From Phlebotomus papatasi (Eukaryota > Arthropoda > Insecta > Diptera > Psychodidae): a DNA stretch of 64,000 bases. The stretch spans positions 53,950,712-54,014,711 of the forward strand of contig NC_077224.1 in NCBI RefSeq assembly GCF_024763615.1, given 5' to 3'. The first letter of the stretch is position 1, and the number at the start of each line of letters is the position of its first letter. The position numbers were made by a program, and so were the translations under genes. A model generated the notes under the pieces. That model was not told the DNA's origin and ran no database searches. It saw only the letters and a program-made list of their open reading frames with translations. Shown here in pieces: positions 1 through 10,755 of this stretch.

Positions 1-245
1 AAGGCATCGCCGATATGAACAAAATACTTGTAACCTGGATAATATCTAAATAGAACAAAATGAAAACTAAAAAGAATAACGCATGGAAAATTATAGAGAT
101 TTCATCTAAGAAAAAAACACGATTTTCCAAAGGAAAATGTGTAGGATAGGATGAATAAAAATCACAAGTGAATTTTCGGATGAATTATGAGGAGTTTTAT
201 GAAAACTCTTTAACTGCATTCAACCGGGGCATTAACCAAATAAAT

Positions 246-275
246 ATTCTATTCTATTCTATTCTATTCTATTCT
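246..275. repeat. (ATTCT)6 microsatellite
   Basis: Six perfect tandem copies of the pentanucleotide ATTCT lie immediately left of a MITE-like element. It is a simple repeat with no coding content. Confidence 0.95.
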
Positions 276-282
276 GTCAGAC

Positions 283-466
283 GATGTAGTGGGGCAGCTT
301 TGAAATTATGATTTTTCACCTATTTTTAAATAAAATTGACCTTATAAATAAGTGATATAATTTAGCTGCACAAGGAAATCGAGAAGCTCACGATATGGCT
401 CAGTTCCACAGGAGGAAAATACTAATTTCAAATGTACTCCACTTTCAGAGATGCCCCACTTCCCCC
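283..466. mobile_element. MITE, GGGGGAAAGTGGGGCA-type, copy 1 (left end degraded)
   Basis: The right end reads GCCCCACTTCCCCC followed by TA. The left end carries the matching inverted sequence TAGTGGGGCAGCTTTGAAAT. The interior is AT-rich with weak inverted symmetry and no coding capacity. Two relatives lie at 16406-16601 and 61871-62085. The last has both TA flanks and both G-rich ends intact, so TA is the likely target-site duplication. The superfamily is not determinable; TA duplications are typical of Tc1/mariner-type elements. The left boundary here is approximate. Confidence 0.6.
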
Positions 467-2676
467 TAGGTTTTTTTTTGAAATTTGAGCGTTCGTAAGG
501 CCTTTTAATCCTTCAAAGTTTGAATCGGTTTTGAGCAGAGATCTTCTGGATTTTTTAAAATATGATCTCTATTGGTCAAAATCGTTTGTGAACTGTTAAA
601 ATAAAGAAGTCTCGTAATGGAGAGGATTATTATTATAAAACGTAAAAAAAAAATTCCTCACATATTCATATACTCTATTGTCACAACGGTGATAGTCGAG
701 TCAGTGATCTCACTGCCCAAAAATCGAATGTTCTTACCAATAATTACACCACGAAACCCCTTAGTGGAAAATAAGTTTTCAGAATACTAAGAGGGTACTA
801 ATACTGAGAAATTAAGGCAGAACTTACCTTTGAGGAATTAGGGCCTAAAAGTTGCTAGTTCAAGTATTCTACGAAGGTAAGGCGCTTTGCCATAGTTTTC
901 TCCGGACAAATCTGTCCAATGGAGAGACTTAATCGATGAACTATATTCCTTTTTGCACCTTTAGGTAAACTCCTCTGGATTATTGAGATGTTTACAAGAG
1001 TCTATACCTTAGCATTATTACAATTATTGTACGCATAGATATGCACAATATATAATCTTGTTTTCTGGTGGGCAACAAACAACAATCTCGCACAATCTTC
1101 AATACAGCAAGTATGGGTACATACAGAAATCCAGGGTGGGCTAATATCGAGCAAACATCCAAGGTAGATTAAACTTTTAAGCTGTAAGGGCTGCAAGAGG
1201 TCGGGTACACTTGGGGTAGAAGTGTGAATCACACATGGGGAAAAGCAAGGAAAAGGAACTTTTTTTCCGGGAATATTATATGAAAGCTATTGTGGAATTT
1301 TTCAATTTATAATTTTATCTCCTTCCTCTGAAATTCCAATTGTGCCGTCTTTCCGTCACTTTTTCTCTCACTTCTTTTGTGCTTTAATCCTTGAAGAGAA
1401 GGATTAGTGATGGTATGGGTGGATGCTTTGGGAAAAAGAAACTTTGTTATATCTCATCATTTTCAGAAATGTAATTTTTTTTTCACTGTTAACCCTCTAA
1501 AGCGTACTTTTCTTATTAACGAAAAACTCATTTTATCTTTTATAATATCTTTACAATGCATTCTCTTTGGCATTCCTTGGCTGAACTATTGGATGGCTCT
1601 GCCGAGAGACACCTTTATTCCCCATCAGAATGCTACTGACAAAGTTATTTAGCACTTTCATCAAGCGATACTATTGAGCAGATTATTGAGTTATAAAGTT
1701 ATCAATAGGGAATTAAAACCATGAAAGTAATATCCTGCAGGGAAATTGAAGAAGATAAAATTGAAAATTGCAAAATGTGGGGGGGGGGGGGGAGAAGGGG
1801 TTGCAAACTTAAATTACACCATGGGCAAATCCCCGTAAATAATTTTATTCACTTAATTCACTTGAATCTTTTTTTTTTGTCAGAATGTTTTTTAATCCAT
1901 TGTTTTTCGCACAGAATGGCGCAGATTTTATTCAAGAGCACTCAAAAGAGTTGACGACTTCGTGCTACCCCCCTTTTGCAAGAGAACGGGAGCATTTTGA
2001 AGAAAGGGCACTCAAAGTCTATATATCAAGCTGTGAAAAAAAGTTGATTTCTCAACTTTTTTTTGCTCACAGCACTTGTGTTACGATTTTTTTTACATAA
2101 CTTTATTTGATTCCTGGAGACAGATTTAACTTTCCTCGCACCCATGGGACTTTGGTGTGAGCTTTCTTCTGCAGAAAAAGAAACGTTTCTAGATCCCTTT
2201 GTTTTCAAGTGAATTAAATTACGTGAAGAAGCACAGTGCCATTCTTCAATTTTGAGCATTTGACGATGATTGAAAGACATTGGTGCAAGAAAAGATGAAT
2301 ATAATACACATAATCAATTTGTTTGCTAAATTCGACCAAAAATCACAAATTTTTGGTCGTTTCAGAACTAAATGATTATAATTTTTATCAATATTTTGAT
2401 TTTCCTATTTCTTGTTTCAAATTATATTTTTACTTTTTAAATCCAAGCCTGATTTTCATTGACATAAAATTGACTTAGTATGAAAAGCAATTGAAAAAAA
2501 ATGTTGAAATTTTTTTAATTTTTCTTTTAGCTTTTCTTAAACTTCCTTTGATTTGAACTGTTTTCAATTGTTTCGTTCAACTGATCAAAATTTTTAACAT
2601 GGTTAAGCAGAAATCAACGTTGAAAATTTAGAATTCCGGAAAAATCAATTTAAAAATTCGGTCTGGTCAACCATTT
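467..2676. other. Stretch with no recognised gene
   Basis: Only short open frames (under 85 codons) that resemble no protein I know, in AT-rich sequence. Contents worth noting are a run of 14 G at 1779-1792 and a short segment at about 850-895 that recurs at 13596-13645 and 23605-23655. I see no promoter or splice structure that can be supported. Confidence 0.6.
1779..1792. repeat. Poly-G run (14 G)
   Basis: Fourteen consecutive G in otherwise AT-rich DNA. It is a homopolymer simple repeat, and its exact length is prone to sequencing error. Confidence 0.9.
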
Positions 2677-2690
2677 ATTAATTAAAGTAA

Positions 2691-2955
2691 ATAAATAATA
2701 ATAATGCTGGCACAACATTCCATGAAGGAACTAGGCCTTCCCGCAAGGGGATTTCTAGACATGCATTATTATTTTTTTCTTGTACGGGATGAGGTTGTCA
2801 GTCCCATGTCCGTGGAATCAAATGCAGTGAAGCTCACTGGATGCAATCCGAACACCTTTAACGCCAGAAAAATTCCTGGTGACCTAAAGGGGATTCGAAC
2901 CCAGGACACTTGCATCATAGAGCGAGTGCTCTACCACTTGACCCATTGAGTGCCC
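2691..2955 (-). mobile_element. tRNA-derived SINE with perfect 14-bp target-site duplication
   Basis: Read on the minus strand, the element starts at about 2955 with a tRNA-like head. An A-box-like stretch (GTCAAGTGGTAGAGCA) is followed by a perfect B box, GGTTCGAATCC. It continues into a unique body of about 170 bp and ends in a short ATT-rich simple tail at 2691-2704. The 14-bp sequence TATTAATTAAAGTA occurs directly on both sides, at 2677-2690 and 2956-2969, as expected of LINE-mediated retroposition. A diverged second copy is at 48349-48591. The head folds into recognisable T and anticodon arms but lacks a pairing acceptor stem, so it is not a functional tRNA gene. RNA polymerase III transcription from the internal boxes is inferred. 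Confidence 0.88.
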
Positions 2956-3110
2956 TATTAATTAAAGTACTTTGAAAATTATTTATTTTATTTTAGTTCC
3001 TGAATCCTGAACTATACTTATTGAACATTAAATTTGAATTCAGAAATACCTGTTCCGGGGCCATTTTTATCAAGATACTTCGCGAATCAGACAATATTCC
3101 TGAAATAATC

Positions 3111-3245
3111 GCCCTAGACACACTTACGACTTAAGCCGAGAGATTACTTAGTGGAAAATTATGGAAATGTAATATTATATAACCATTATTTCTAATATAA
3201 TTACACTAAGCCGTCTCTCGGCTAATCCTCAAGTCTGTCAAGGCC
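3111..3245. mobile_element. MITE, GCCCTAGACACACTTACGAC-type, compact copy
   Basis: A short snap-back element. The left arm begins GCCCTAGACACACTTACGAC and runs through AAGCCGAGAG to ACTTAGTGG. The right arm is its diverged reverse complement (CACTAAGCCGTCTCTCGGCT through CTGTCAAGGCC). Arms are about 43 bp around an AT-rich centre of about 50 bp. Relatives lie at 9186-9429 and 15880-16291. No coding capacity; the family is unnamed here and the target duplication is unclear. Confidence 0.75.
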
Positions 3246-3676
3246 ATAACGTTATTTTTCCGATCCTCATGCTAACGAGAAGTCAAATGGTTAGAGTGAG
3301 TAACTTCCAACCTTTTGGTGCCCCCTCACCCTTTCTCATAAATTACTTCAAGAACCATTGACGTTTTTAATTTTTTCGTAACTATTCCATTTTCCTTAAA
3401 AACCGTGTTTTCGGGATCACTCCAAAAGGCTCCGGCAGTATAATTCGTTAGATTCTTTCTATCCTTTGTTTAAGGTCCTGTCGGATCTTTAAAGTCAAAG
3501 ATTTGAGACCGATTTTATTAGAATTTTAATGGATTTTAAAACGATAACTGATTTTATCCGAAATTTAATTGTGTTGAAGCGTACATTAAAACACTAGCTT
3601 CATATTAAAAAATATTATTGTGTAAAATCCTCGTTCAAGACCTCGATTCAATAGATAGCACGGCTACTAGGCTATA

Positions 3677-4492
3677 GGGTAAAGACTCATAATTTTGCCC
3701 AGTCTCTTATTTTGGACACTTTGAGGATAAAATTGGACACTAAAAATAAATTGATAAAAATTATGGATTTTTAATCCAATATATGATGAATAATGAATTC
3801 TATCTAAATATGTGTTCTTTTTGGAAGATTATAACACTAATTACGTTAAATTTTGAATATGATTTGAGTTGAAATTGCTTTGTTGAAAATTCAGTGTGAA
3901 CAATTGCTTACGAGAAATATGACAGAACTTTGTGTTTACTTCAGTCTTATTTAGCCGTGCTGAAGTACTAACAATTTTTCTTCGCTTTTTTGAGTGATAT
4001 TATTGAATATTCATTGAAAATTGAACATTGAGCATCATCTCTACGAACGGGATGTAGTAAGAAAAGCCTAAAAGGCTCCCGGGAAGGTCTTTAATGAATG
4101 ATATGGAAAGTTTCCGGGCTTCTTGTGACATTCTACGGTTCCCTTACATGAACAGGAAGAGGACTTGGTAAGATTGGTTCATGAAGTGAGGAATAATGGG
4201 CATCCTGTTGAGGCGCATTAGCTGTCCAAATTTACAGTCAAGTTGTCCAAATTAATAACCAAGTTGTCCAAAATTCGAGTCAAATTCACCTCTATATATC
4301 AATTCATTTTTAAACGTATTAAGACTAATTTTAGTAAAAACAAAGACAATAAACCCTTGCCAAGTTTCTAGACAACCCTTCTGAAAAGAGAATAACAAAA
4401 AAAGCCAATTAATTAGTGTTGAAAATATCGCACTTCAAACTTGGAATATCTATGCTTATATGCAGACTGTCCAAAATTATGAGCCTTTACCC
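3677..4492. mobile_element. TA-flanked inverted-repeat element, 816 bp
   Basis: The ends are inverted repeats: GGGTAAAGACTCATAATTTT on the left and its near reverse complement on the right. Both are flanked by TA (3675-3676 and 4493-4494). There is no transposase-like frame, so it is non-autonomous. The right half (about 4105-4492) recurs in inverted orientation at 46534-46920, where another transposon has landed in it. The termini resemble those of the elements at 55313-55522 and 55658-56084 (all TA then GGGTAA), which suggests one superfamily, probably Tc1/mariner-like by its TA duplication. Confidence 0.8.
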
Positions 4493-4507
4493 TATGGGTT
4501 CTGCTTC

Positions 4508-4661
4508 GAAAGCATCCAAAATCCCGAATGTTCAAAATTTTAAAAGGGATGCAATTATATGATAAATAATCTGTAGAATAATTTTCCAAGACACATTAAA
4601 TTTCCATTTAAGAACTTTTAAGAATTAGAGATTTCGGCTTCCGGGATTTTGACCGGGACCC
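4508..4661. mobile_element. CCCGAAAGCC-family element, diverged copy
   Basis: Starts with CCAAAATCCCGAATG and ends GGGATTTTGACCGGGACCC. The middle segment (AATTATATGA, GAATAATTTTCC) is alignable by eye with the copies at 25703-26063 and 26072-26324. It is non-coding and sits 15 bp right of the 3677-4492 element. The family is unnamed; in its best copies the target duplication is 8 bp. Confidence 0.6.
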
Positions 4662-4669
4662 ATTTTGCT

Positions 4670-6780
4670 GATCCGAATAAGACTAGCACAGTGGGACAGA
4701 ATCTGCAACAATTTAAAATAATATATGTTGTTCCGCATCAGTGTTATTCAAAAACTATTTTGAACGATTGATCAAGTATAAATCGGTTGTGAACCAATTT
4801 ACTTTATAAAAAAATTATTCTAAAGAAATAGATACAATGTGTCTACACCGTCTAGACATTGGGAGAAATTTTCGTCAAATAGCGCTGCAGGGAATTTCCT
4901 TCAAAAAAGCAATTTTTGACAAAAATTGCTCCTAATGTATAAAGGCCATTAAGGCGTAACACACATGAAGAAATTTTTTCTTATATGTTTTTTTTTAGAA
5001 AATTTTCCCTATAAATGTAAGCAGAAAAATCAATCTTTTTAAAGACAATTTTTAACGAAAATTACTTTCAGTGTGTAGATGCCATTAGTCACGTGTTCAA
5101 GCTTTTAGCATAATAGCGATGGTTTTCCACTCTTTTTAAATCTGAAATTAAGCTAAGAAACGAGAATTTGGCAAAAGTTCAATGGAAAACATTTATGAAA
5201 TATCTTTATTAATTTTTATTTTAAATAATTTTTAAAGATCCTCTTTTTCAAAGCTTAGAATTTTGTTAATTAAAAACGAAAGTGAGTAAAATTAAAAACA
5301 GCATTGTGTATTTATTTAAACTTGCCCACTTTTTCTTCAGGGACAAAAAAATTGTCTAGAAAATTTAATAAGTTTATGTAAGATTGTAATAAAAACCCAC
5401 AATATCGACTACTTTACGACTCTGTAACGTACTTCCTACTTGGGAATTGTGGAAAAATTTTATTTTATTTTTCTTTTGTGCAAGAAGTGAACATTTCTCG
5501 AGGCTTTGTCCTCTCCCATACATCTCCACTCCTTCCCCATACTTTCTGAAGCCAGCAACAGCAGAAAAATGTCGCCTGAAAACAATCTGGCACAAATTTG
5601 TGGTCTACATTTTATTTTATTTGCGAAAGGGGATATTTCGTGGCAGTTTGAGTATCAGAGTGGAGCTAGAAAAGGGTGACATTTCGCAATCAGGCTTCCC
5701 AGAAGCAACCCTTACAATTTGGCACCAATTATGTGTCATCTAATTTAAAAGTTGATTTGTGGCTATGACGAAAGGGTATTTTTCTCATTTAATGAGCAAA
5801 GTAATCAAGAATCAATCGCATCTCCCAGTAAAGTTGTTTCAAATTACGTACTCACCAGAAAGTGATAATGATAACGATAATGATAACAGAGGTGATAAAA
5901 TAAAATGATACACCGAGTATGATACTGGTTAATGCCACAACCTATCTTAACGAGCTTTTGCACGTTTCCGTTCACAGGGTTATTCCATACCTCATTCCAC
6001 ATCTTTCGCACATAGGCTATCAATTTTCATGAAATCTAGATGAAGTCAAAACTTTCATATGCAAGTGTTGAGCAAAAAGGGGATTTTGCACGAAATTTGG
6101 GAAAAGTTGCAAATTGTTTTATGAACAATCTTGACAGTGGCGATTGTAAACTTTCAATTTAATTCTCCTATTTTCAAAGCCTCTAATCAATTTATGACGG
6201 TTATTTAAATTCGCAATATGCTTCAAAGAAGATTTGCTAAATTAAATGGCTTCTTATTATAAACTTATTGAAGAATAATTCTGCGAATTTCATATCAGAA
6301 TCCTGAAAAGTTTTGAAGATGAAATTTATTTGTATTGCTTTCGGCAAGCCTTTTAGATCAAAATGTCATTAAATCAAAATGACTTTTCTCTGAAATCCCG
6401 TAGTAATCAAGAAAAAATCAATTCTGACTTGAATATAAAAAGTTGTATAGGCATTTGTAATGTATTTGGAAAAGACAGGTGACAGGGTTGAAAAATTTGA
6501 TTTCATGTAAATCTGCTGATATCAAATCCGTGCCAGAAGTTTAAAAGACTAAAAAGAAAAAAATTTAGTTATGAAACCTTGCCCTTCAATCATTAATAAA
6601 TATTAATAATGGTAATTAAGAGCTAATACCCTAATAATTTATCTTCAATTCTTAGACAAGGAATTTCAGTTTTTAAATGGAAAGCAAAAAATATTTAGAT
6701 TATCGGATAAGCAATAGAATTATAAAACTATATGCTGCAAATATTGTAAATTGACCCATCAATTTTGAGACAAAAGAAGC
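4670..6780. other. Stretch with no recognised gene
   Basis: AT-rich sequence with short unrecognised frames only. A small GATAAT/GATAAC simple repeat lies near 5866-5900. Nothing else is supportable. Confidence 0.6.
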
Positions 6781-7274
6781 TCAAGTTAAATAACACTGTG
6801 CAACAGCCAAAAATGGGATGGAAAATAATGAGTATTTTCTTGTTCCTTGGTATGTCCTGAACATTTCTCCCAAAGAAACTTGTGGTCCATCACCTCAAGT
6901 TTCTGAGATATCTTAAGAAAAAAATCTTTCAGAATTTTTTTCGAATATTTGAAATAAAGTTGTTTTTATTATAATCAATAACGGTACATCCTAAGATGTT
7001 GGTATCAAAGGATATTTCAAGGATGTGTAGAGGAGGATTCAAGGACAATCTTCCTTGAACATCGCATATCCCTATCCTTTCATTTTTTAGATTTGTTTCA
7101 TAAACCCCTAAATATCCTCCAAATCCATGAAAAGGATGTGTGGGACGACTTGAATCCTTTACAAAAATTGTCTCCTAAATATGATAGGGACGTAAAATAT
7201 ACCGTTATCCAGAAATTACGTATTTGAATGACTTATGAACCACAGAATTTTCTCTCAAAAATTCATTATTTTAT

Positions 7275-7795
7275 TTTATATATTAACAACATGCACTATA
7301 AATCAATAAGACTTCGATATGGCATCGATCGCTCTCAAATTTTAGTATGTTATAGCTGGACCTTAGGGCTTTCGATCATTTCCAAACTTAAGGTCCCCCG
7401 ACCCCCCTGACCCGAACTATAAGGGTCCAAAAAAAATTCTTAAAACGGCCATAACTCCGGTTCTAATTGTCAGAATTTAAAAAATGAAGGCGTTTTGGAA
7501 AGCTCTCGTAAAATGCCACTTCCCATTCTAACGTCCCAAGTTCATAAAACTACCGCTAGTGGCGGTATTATCAAAATGAAGGTTTTTCAATTCACTAAAT
7601 AAAATAACTCAAAAATACCTTTGTGCAGCGGGCGGAAATTTTAGTATGGTTAGTATGTTATAGCTGCAGATTGTCCCTATCAAACAAAAAAAAAATTAAG
7701 TCGATCGATTACACCTGACCCGAGCTATGAGGGGTCAAAGTTAACGAAATTCAAAACATCATGTCTTCTGTCATTTGACCTAATTTGATGAGTAT
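7275..7795 (-). repeat. Insertion of the composite CGGGTCAGGGG repeat family
   Basis: Reverse-complement relative of the degenerate tandem units at 24600-25340. Shared phrases include ATTTTAGTATGTTATAGCTG, the CCCCTGACCCGA-type string, and a CCGCTAGTGGCGG block. About two units are present. It lies directly upstream of the pseudogene remnant and appears to have replaced or interrupted the upstream part of that coding region, because homology to the protein family starts just after it. Confidence 0.7.
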
Positions 7796-7808
7796 GGGCG
7801 CACATTAA

Positions 7809-8345
7809 ATGTCTCACAAAAAGGACAAAATTATGTTACCACAATTCCACATAAAATTGGGAATTGTAAAGAGTTTTATAAAATCCCTAAATTACGAGCA
7901 AGCGGCTCTCAAGCGTTTGAAGGAAGTTATTCCAAAACTCGGCATCGCAAAAATGGAAGAAGATGTTTTCACGGATCCTGACATCCGAAAGTTGGAAAAG
8001 GATTCAATTTTCACAAATCCTCTGCTGCCAAATGAAAAAAAAAATTGCGTGAGAGTCGGTCAAAAATGCAATTCGCTATTGTTTGGGAGGCACCAGAACA
8101 GAAATTATCGAAAATCTTGTGCTAAAAATGATTTCAGAATTTAAAGAAATGGATGTGAATATATCACTGAAAATCCACTTGCTGTATTGTCACTTTGATA
8201 TTTTTTTTAAGACAAAAATCAAGAGAATCAGATGAGCACGGAGAAAAATACCATCAAATCGCTGCACCTTACGAAAAATGGTACAAAAGCAAGAATCTTG
8301 ATTTTCTTGTGGCATAAATGTGCTGGATGGTGGATTACAAAGAAA
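7809..8345 (+). pseudogene. Broken C-terminal remnant of an arthropod repeat-associated protein of unknown function
   Basis: An open frame from the ATG at 7809 reads LPQFHIKLGIVKSFIKSL at residues 10-27, then DPDIRKL near residue 57. After an A-run at about 8036-8043 the frame must shift. A second frame then gives an IIENLV...FKEMDVNISLKIHLLY stretch up to about 8200. A further shift gives SDEHGEKYHQ near 8225-8260 and YEKWY after it, followed by stops. Co-linear blocks in three frames are strong evidence of one decayed gene. From memory, these blocks resemble a family of uncharacterised proteins repeated in many arthropod genomes, with a conserved HIKLGL block and a DEHGE-(R/K)-(F/Y)HQ block. 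I cannot name its function; a link to a transposon is suggested only by the flanking 450-bp inverted arms. Several frameshifts and stops make it non-functional. Confidence 0.65.
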
Positions 8346-8874
8346 ATTAAACTTATGAGACATTAGAATTTATTTGTAGAAGATATGAAATAAAATAATA
8401 AATTTTTGAGAGAAAATTCTGTGGTTCATAAGTCATTCAAATACGTAATTTCTGGATAACGGTATATTTTACGTCCCTATGATATTTAGTAGACAATTTT
8501 TGTAATGGATTCAAGTTGTCCCACACATCCTTTTCATGGATTTGGAGGATATTTAGGGGTTTATGAAACAAATCTAAAAAATGAAGGGATAGGGATATGC
8601 GATGTTCAAGGAAAATTGTCCTTGAATCCTCCTCTACACATCCTTGAAATATCCTTTGATACCAACATCCTAGGATGTACCGTAATTGATTATAAACAAT
8701 TTTTTTCAAATATTTCGTAAAATTTCTTAAAGATCTTTTTCTTAAGATATCTCAGAAACTTGACGTGATGGACCACAAGTTTCTTCGGGAGAAATGTTCG
8801 GGATACATCAAGGAACAAGAAAATACTCATTATTTTCCATCCCAAGAAAAAAAGTTTCATTTTGTTGCACTGTG

Positions 8875-9185
8875 TAATTATTCATCAAATTTAAAGAGTT
8901 TCTACTCTGAATTAAAGACTAACGATGCTTCATCTATTTCAATCTTTCTAACAATTTTTCGATATAAAAGATTTAAAAAATCTTTTTCAACAGTTTTAAA
9001 GGCAATTTAGAGAAATTTTACTTTTCCATCTTAACTTCTTTATTTTTAATTTATTTCGTTTTATTCAAAGACTTAAAGAAATTACGTTTTAAAATTAAAG
9101 ACCTATTTAAAAGCCTGTTTATTTATTTAAAACCTAAATATTTTATTTAAGACTTGAGGGGTTCGAGTCTATAAAACGATGTAAT
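8875..9185. other. No recognised feature
   Basis: AT-rich DNA rich in AAAGACTTAAAG-like and TTTATTTAAAACC-like strings. No gene or defined element is visible. Confidence 0.5.
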
Positions 9186-9429
9186 GCCCTAGGCGACACA
9201 CTTACGACTTAAGCCGAGATATTTCTTAACATAATTATCATCAAAATAATAATCAGATTACATTTCCATCGGTTTCTCACTAATCCGTATCTTGCCTTAA
9301 GCCGAAAAACGACTTAAATAGTGGGCAAGTGATGAGAATTTAGTCAAATAAATATTTTGACTATAAATCTGTTTATTATCTGATCATAAATTTTTTAATT
9401 TCGACTTAAGTTGTAAATGTGTCTAGGGC
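9186..9429. mobile_element. MITE, GCCCTAGACAC-type, longer copy
   Basis: The left end GCCCTAGGCGACACACTTAC is matched in reverse complement by the right end (TAAATGTGTCTAGGGC). CTTAAGCCGA motifs occur inside. It is 244 bp, non-coding, and related to 3111-3245 and 15880-16291. Confidence 0.75.
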
Positions 9430-9499
9430 ATAAGTCAATAACTTGGAATAGGAAATCTCCAATTTTATTGGAAATTTACAATCGTGAGAATAGATTTTC

Positions 9500-9550
9500 C
9501 GTTTTTAACAATTTGAGATTTCGGCTTTCGGGATTTCGACGTTCGGGAGC
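9500..9550. repeat. Fragment of the CCCGAAAGCC family
   Basis: Carries GAGATTTCGGCTTTCGGGAT followed by TTCGACGTTCGGGAGC, matching one terminal stretch of the family best seen at 25703-26324. Only the end is recognisable. Confidence 0.45.
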
Positions 9551-9984
9551 TCTTTTAGAAGCCTCTAGGGTATCACATTTTTATTTATAGGGCGTCTCAA
9601 GAACCATTAACTTGGTTTTTATTTTCTTCATCCCAAATTTTCCAATTCAAACCATATTTTTATAAAACTTTAAAAACTCAACTAATGATATTATTTAAAT
9701 AGTGGAATTATTTGAAGTATTCTAATGTGATTTTCATTGAGAAATTTTAAGAATTGCCATTTTTTAGAGCAGATTTTGCCTTTTTTAAAACATTAAAAAA
9801 CTCCCAAGGTAGGGGTTCATGATGATTTTTGGTGAAAATTTTTCCAAAAAAAGATTTCAACTAAAAACTTGTCATGTGTTTTTTTTTAAATTTCTGAATG
9901 TGTTTTGGTGATTTATTGTCAAGTGATTGAAAATTATCAGTATTATAGTTGAAAATTTTTCAAAAACGTTGTTTAATATGAATA

Positions 9985-10755
9985 TGTGTAAAATTTTAAC
10001 ACTATAATAGTGTAAAATCGGATACATTAATTATTTGATTGTGATCTGTGTAAAATTTGTCACTATTATAGTCATAAAAAATTTTCAACAGTGTTTTGTG
10101 ATATAAAACTGTTGAAAAATTCTAAAAACTACGACTATTACAGTTAATGATAATAGTTTTTCACATTATGATAATAGTTTTTCACATTATTATAATGTGA
10201 AAAAATACACAGCTTTATGGTGTTTTTTTTCCGCATGATCGAAAATTAACACTAATATAGTTTGATCATAATTTTTCATACGATTTTAGTATGAAGCCTT
10301 GTTTTTCAATCAAAGTTGTTGAATTTTTTATGTTGTGTAAAAATTGTTGAATTTCCATTTAAGACATATACTTCAGTCGAGATGCTTTTCATTAGACAAA
10401 AGTCGTTTGGAACATTAAATATTTATGTGCATTATAAGTTTATCGGGAAGATCCGAGTATCAGATGTAATCATCTCGAATTAAGAGGAGGATCCCGAGTA
10501 CAGGAAAAAACATTGCAAATGTCTAAAAAGGCAAAAAAAATTAAAATCTTCGAAATGAAATGAAAATTCAACAATTTTTGAGTTTACACACAAAAATTCA
10601 ACAATTTTTAAATTCAACAACTCCTAATTCAACAACTTGGAATAAAACAACTTGAAATCGAACAATTTTAAATTAAAGACTTTTTCCAAATTTAACACGA
10701 TAATAGTGGCGTGAAAGATTACACACTATAATAGTGTCAATTTTTTTTTACTGTG
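9985..10755. repeat. Region of repeated CACTATAATAGTG palindromes and TTCAACAA strings
   Basis: The palindrome AACACTATAATAGTGT or close variants occur at both edges (about 9997 and 10728) and repeatedly between, mixed with TAATAGTTTTTCACATTAT duplications near 10150-10195. At 10560-10690 there is a degenerate TTCAACAATTT tandem. The right edge CTGTG is followed by TA, like a transposon end (CACAGTAAAAA inward), but I could not find a convincing partner at the left. It is probably a decayed non-autonomous element with internal palindromic repeats. Confidence 0.5.

Larger units (their letters stand above)
6794..8874. mobile_element. 2.1-kb element with inverted-repeat arms of about 450 bp
   Basis: The left arm (about 6794-7260) and right arm (about 8405-8874) are inverted copies of each other. 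Examples are CCTCCAAATCCATGAAAAGG on the left and its reverse complement near 8530, and TTATCCAGAAATTACGTATT at both inner edges. The outer termini are CACTGTGCAACA and, read inward from the right, CACAGTGCAACA, with TAA adjacent on both sides (possible 3-bp duplication). The centre holds a broken protein-coding remnant (7809-8345) and an unrelated repeat (7275-7795). The CACWGTG terminus does not assign a superfamily. The long arms suggest a foldback-type DNA transposon. Confidence 0.75.

Noticed and set aside
2704..2949. 81-codon open frame
   Set aside because: It lies wholly inside the SINE and runs antisense through its tRNA-like head.
2881..2955. Functional tRNA gene on the minus strand
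   Set aside because: A and B boxes and partial arms are present, but no pairing acceptor stem. It is continuous with a SINE body and bounded by a target-site duplication.
6794..6806. RAG-type recombination signal or Transib end, from the heptamer-like CACTGTG/CACAGTG termini
   Set aside because: No nonamer at 12 or 23 bp spacing, and the adjacent direct repeat is TAA rather than the 5-bp duplication expected of Transib.
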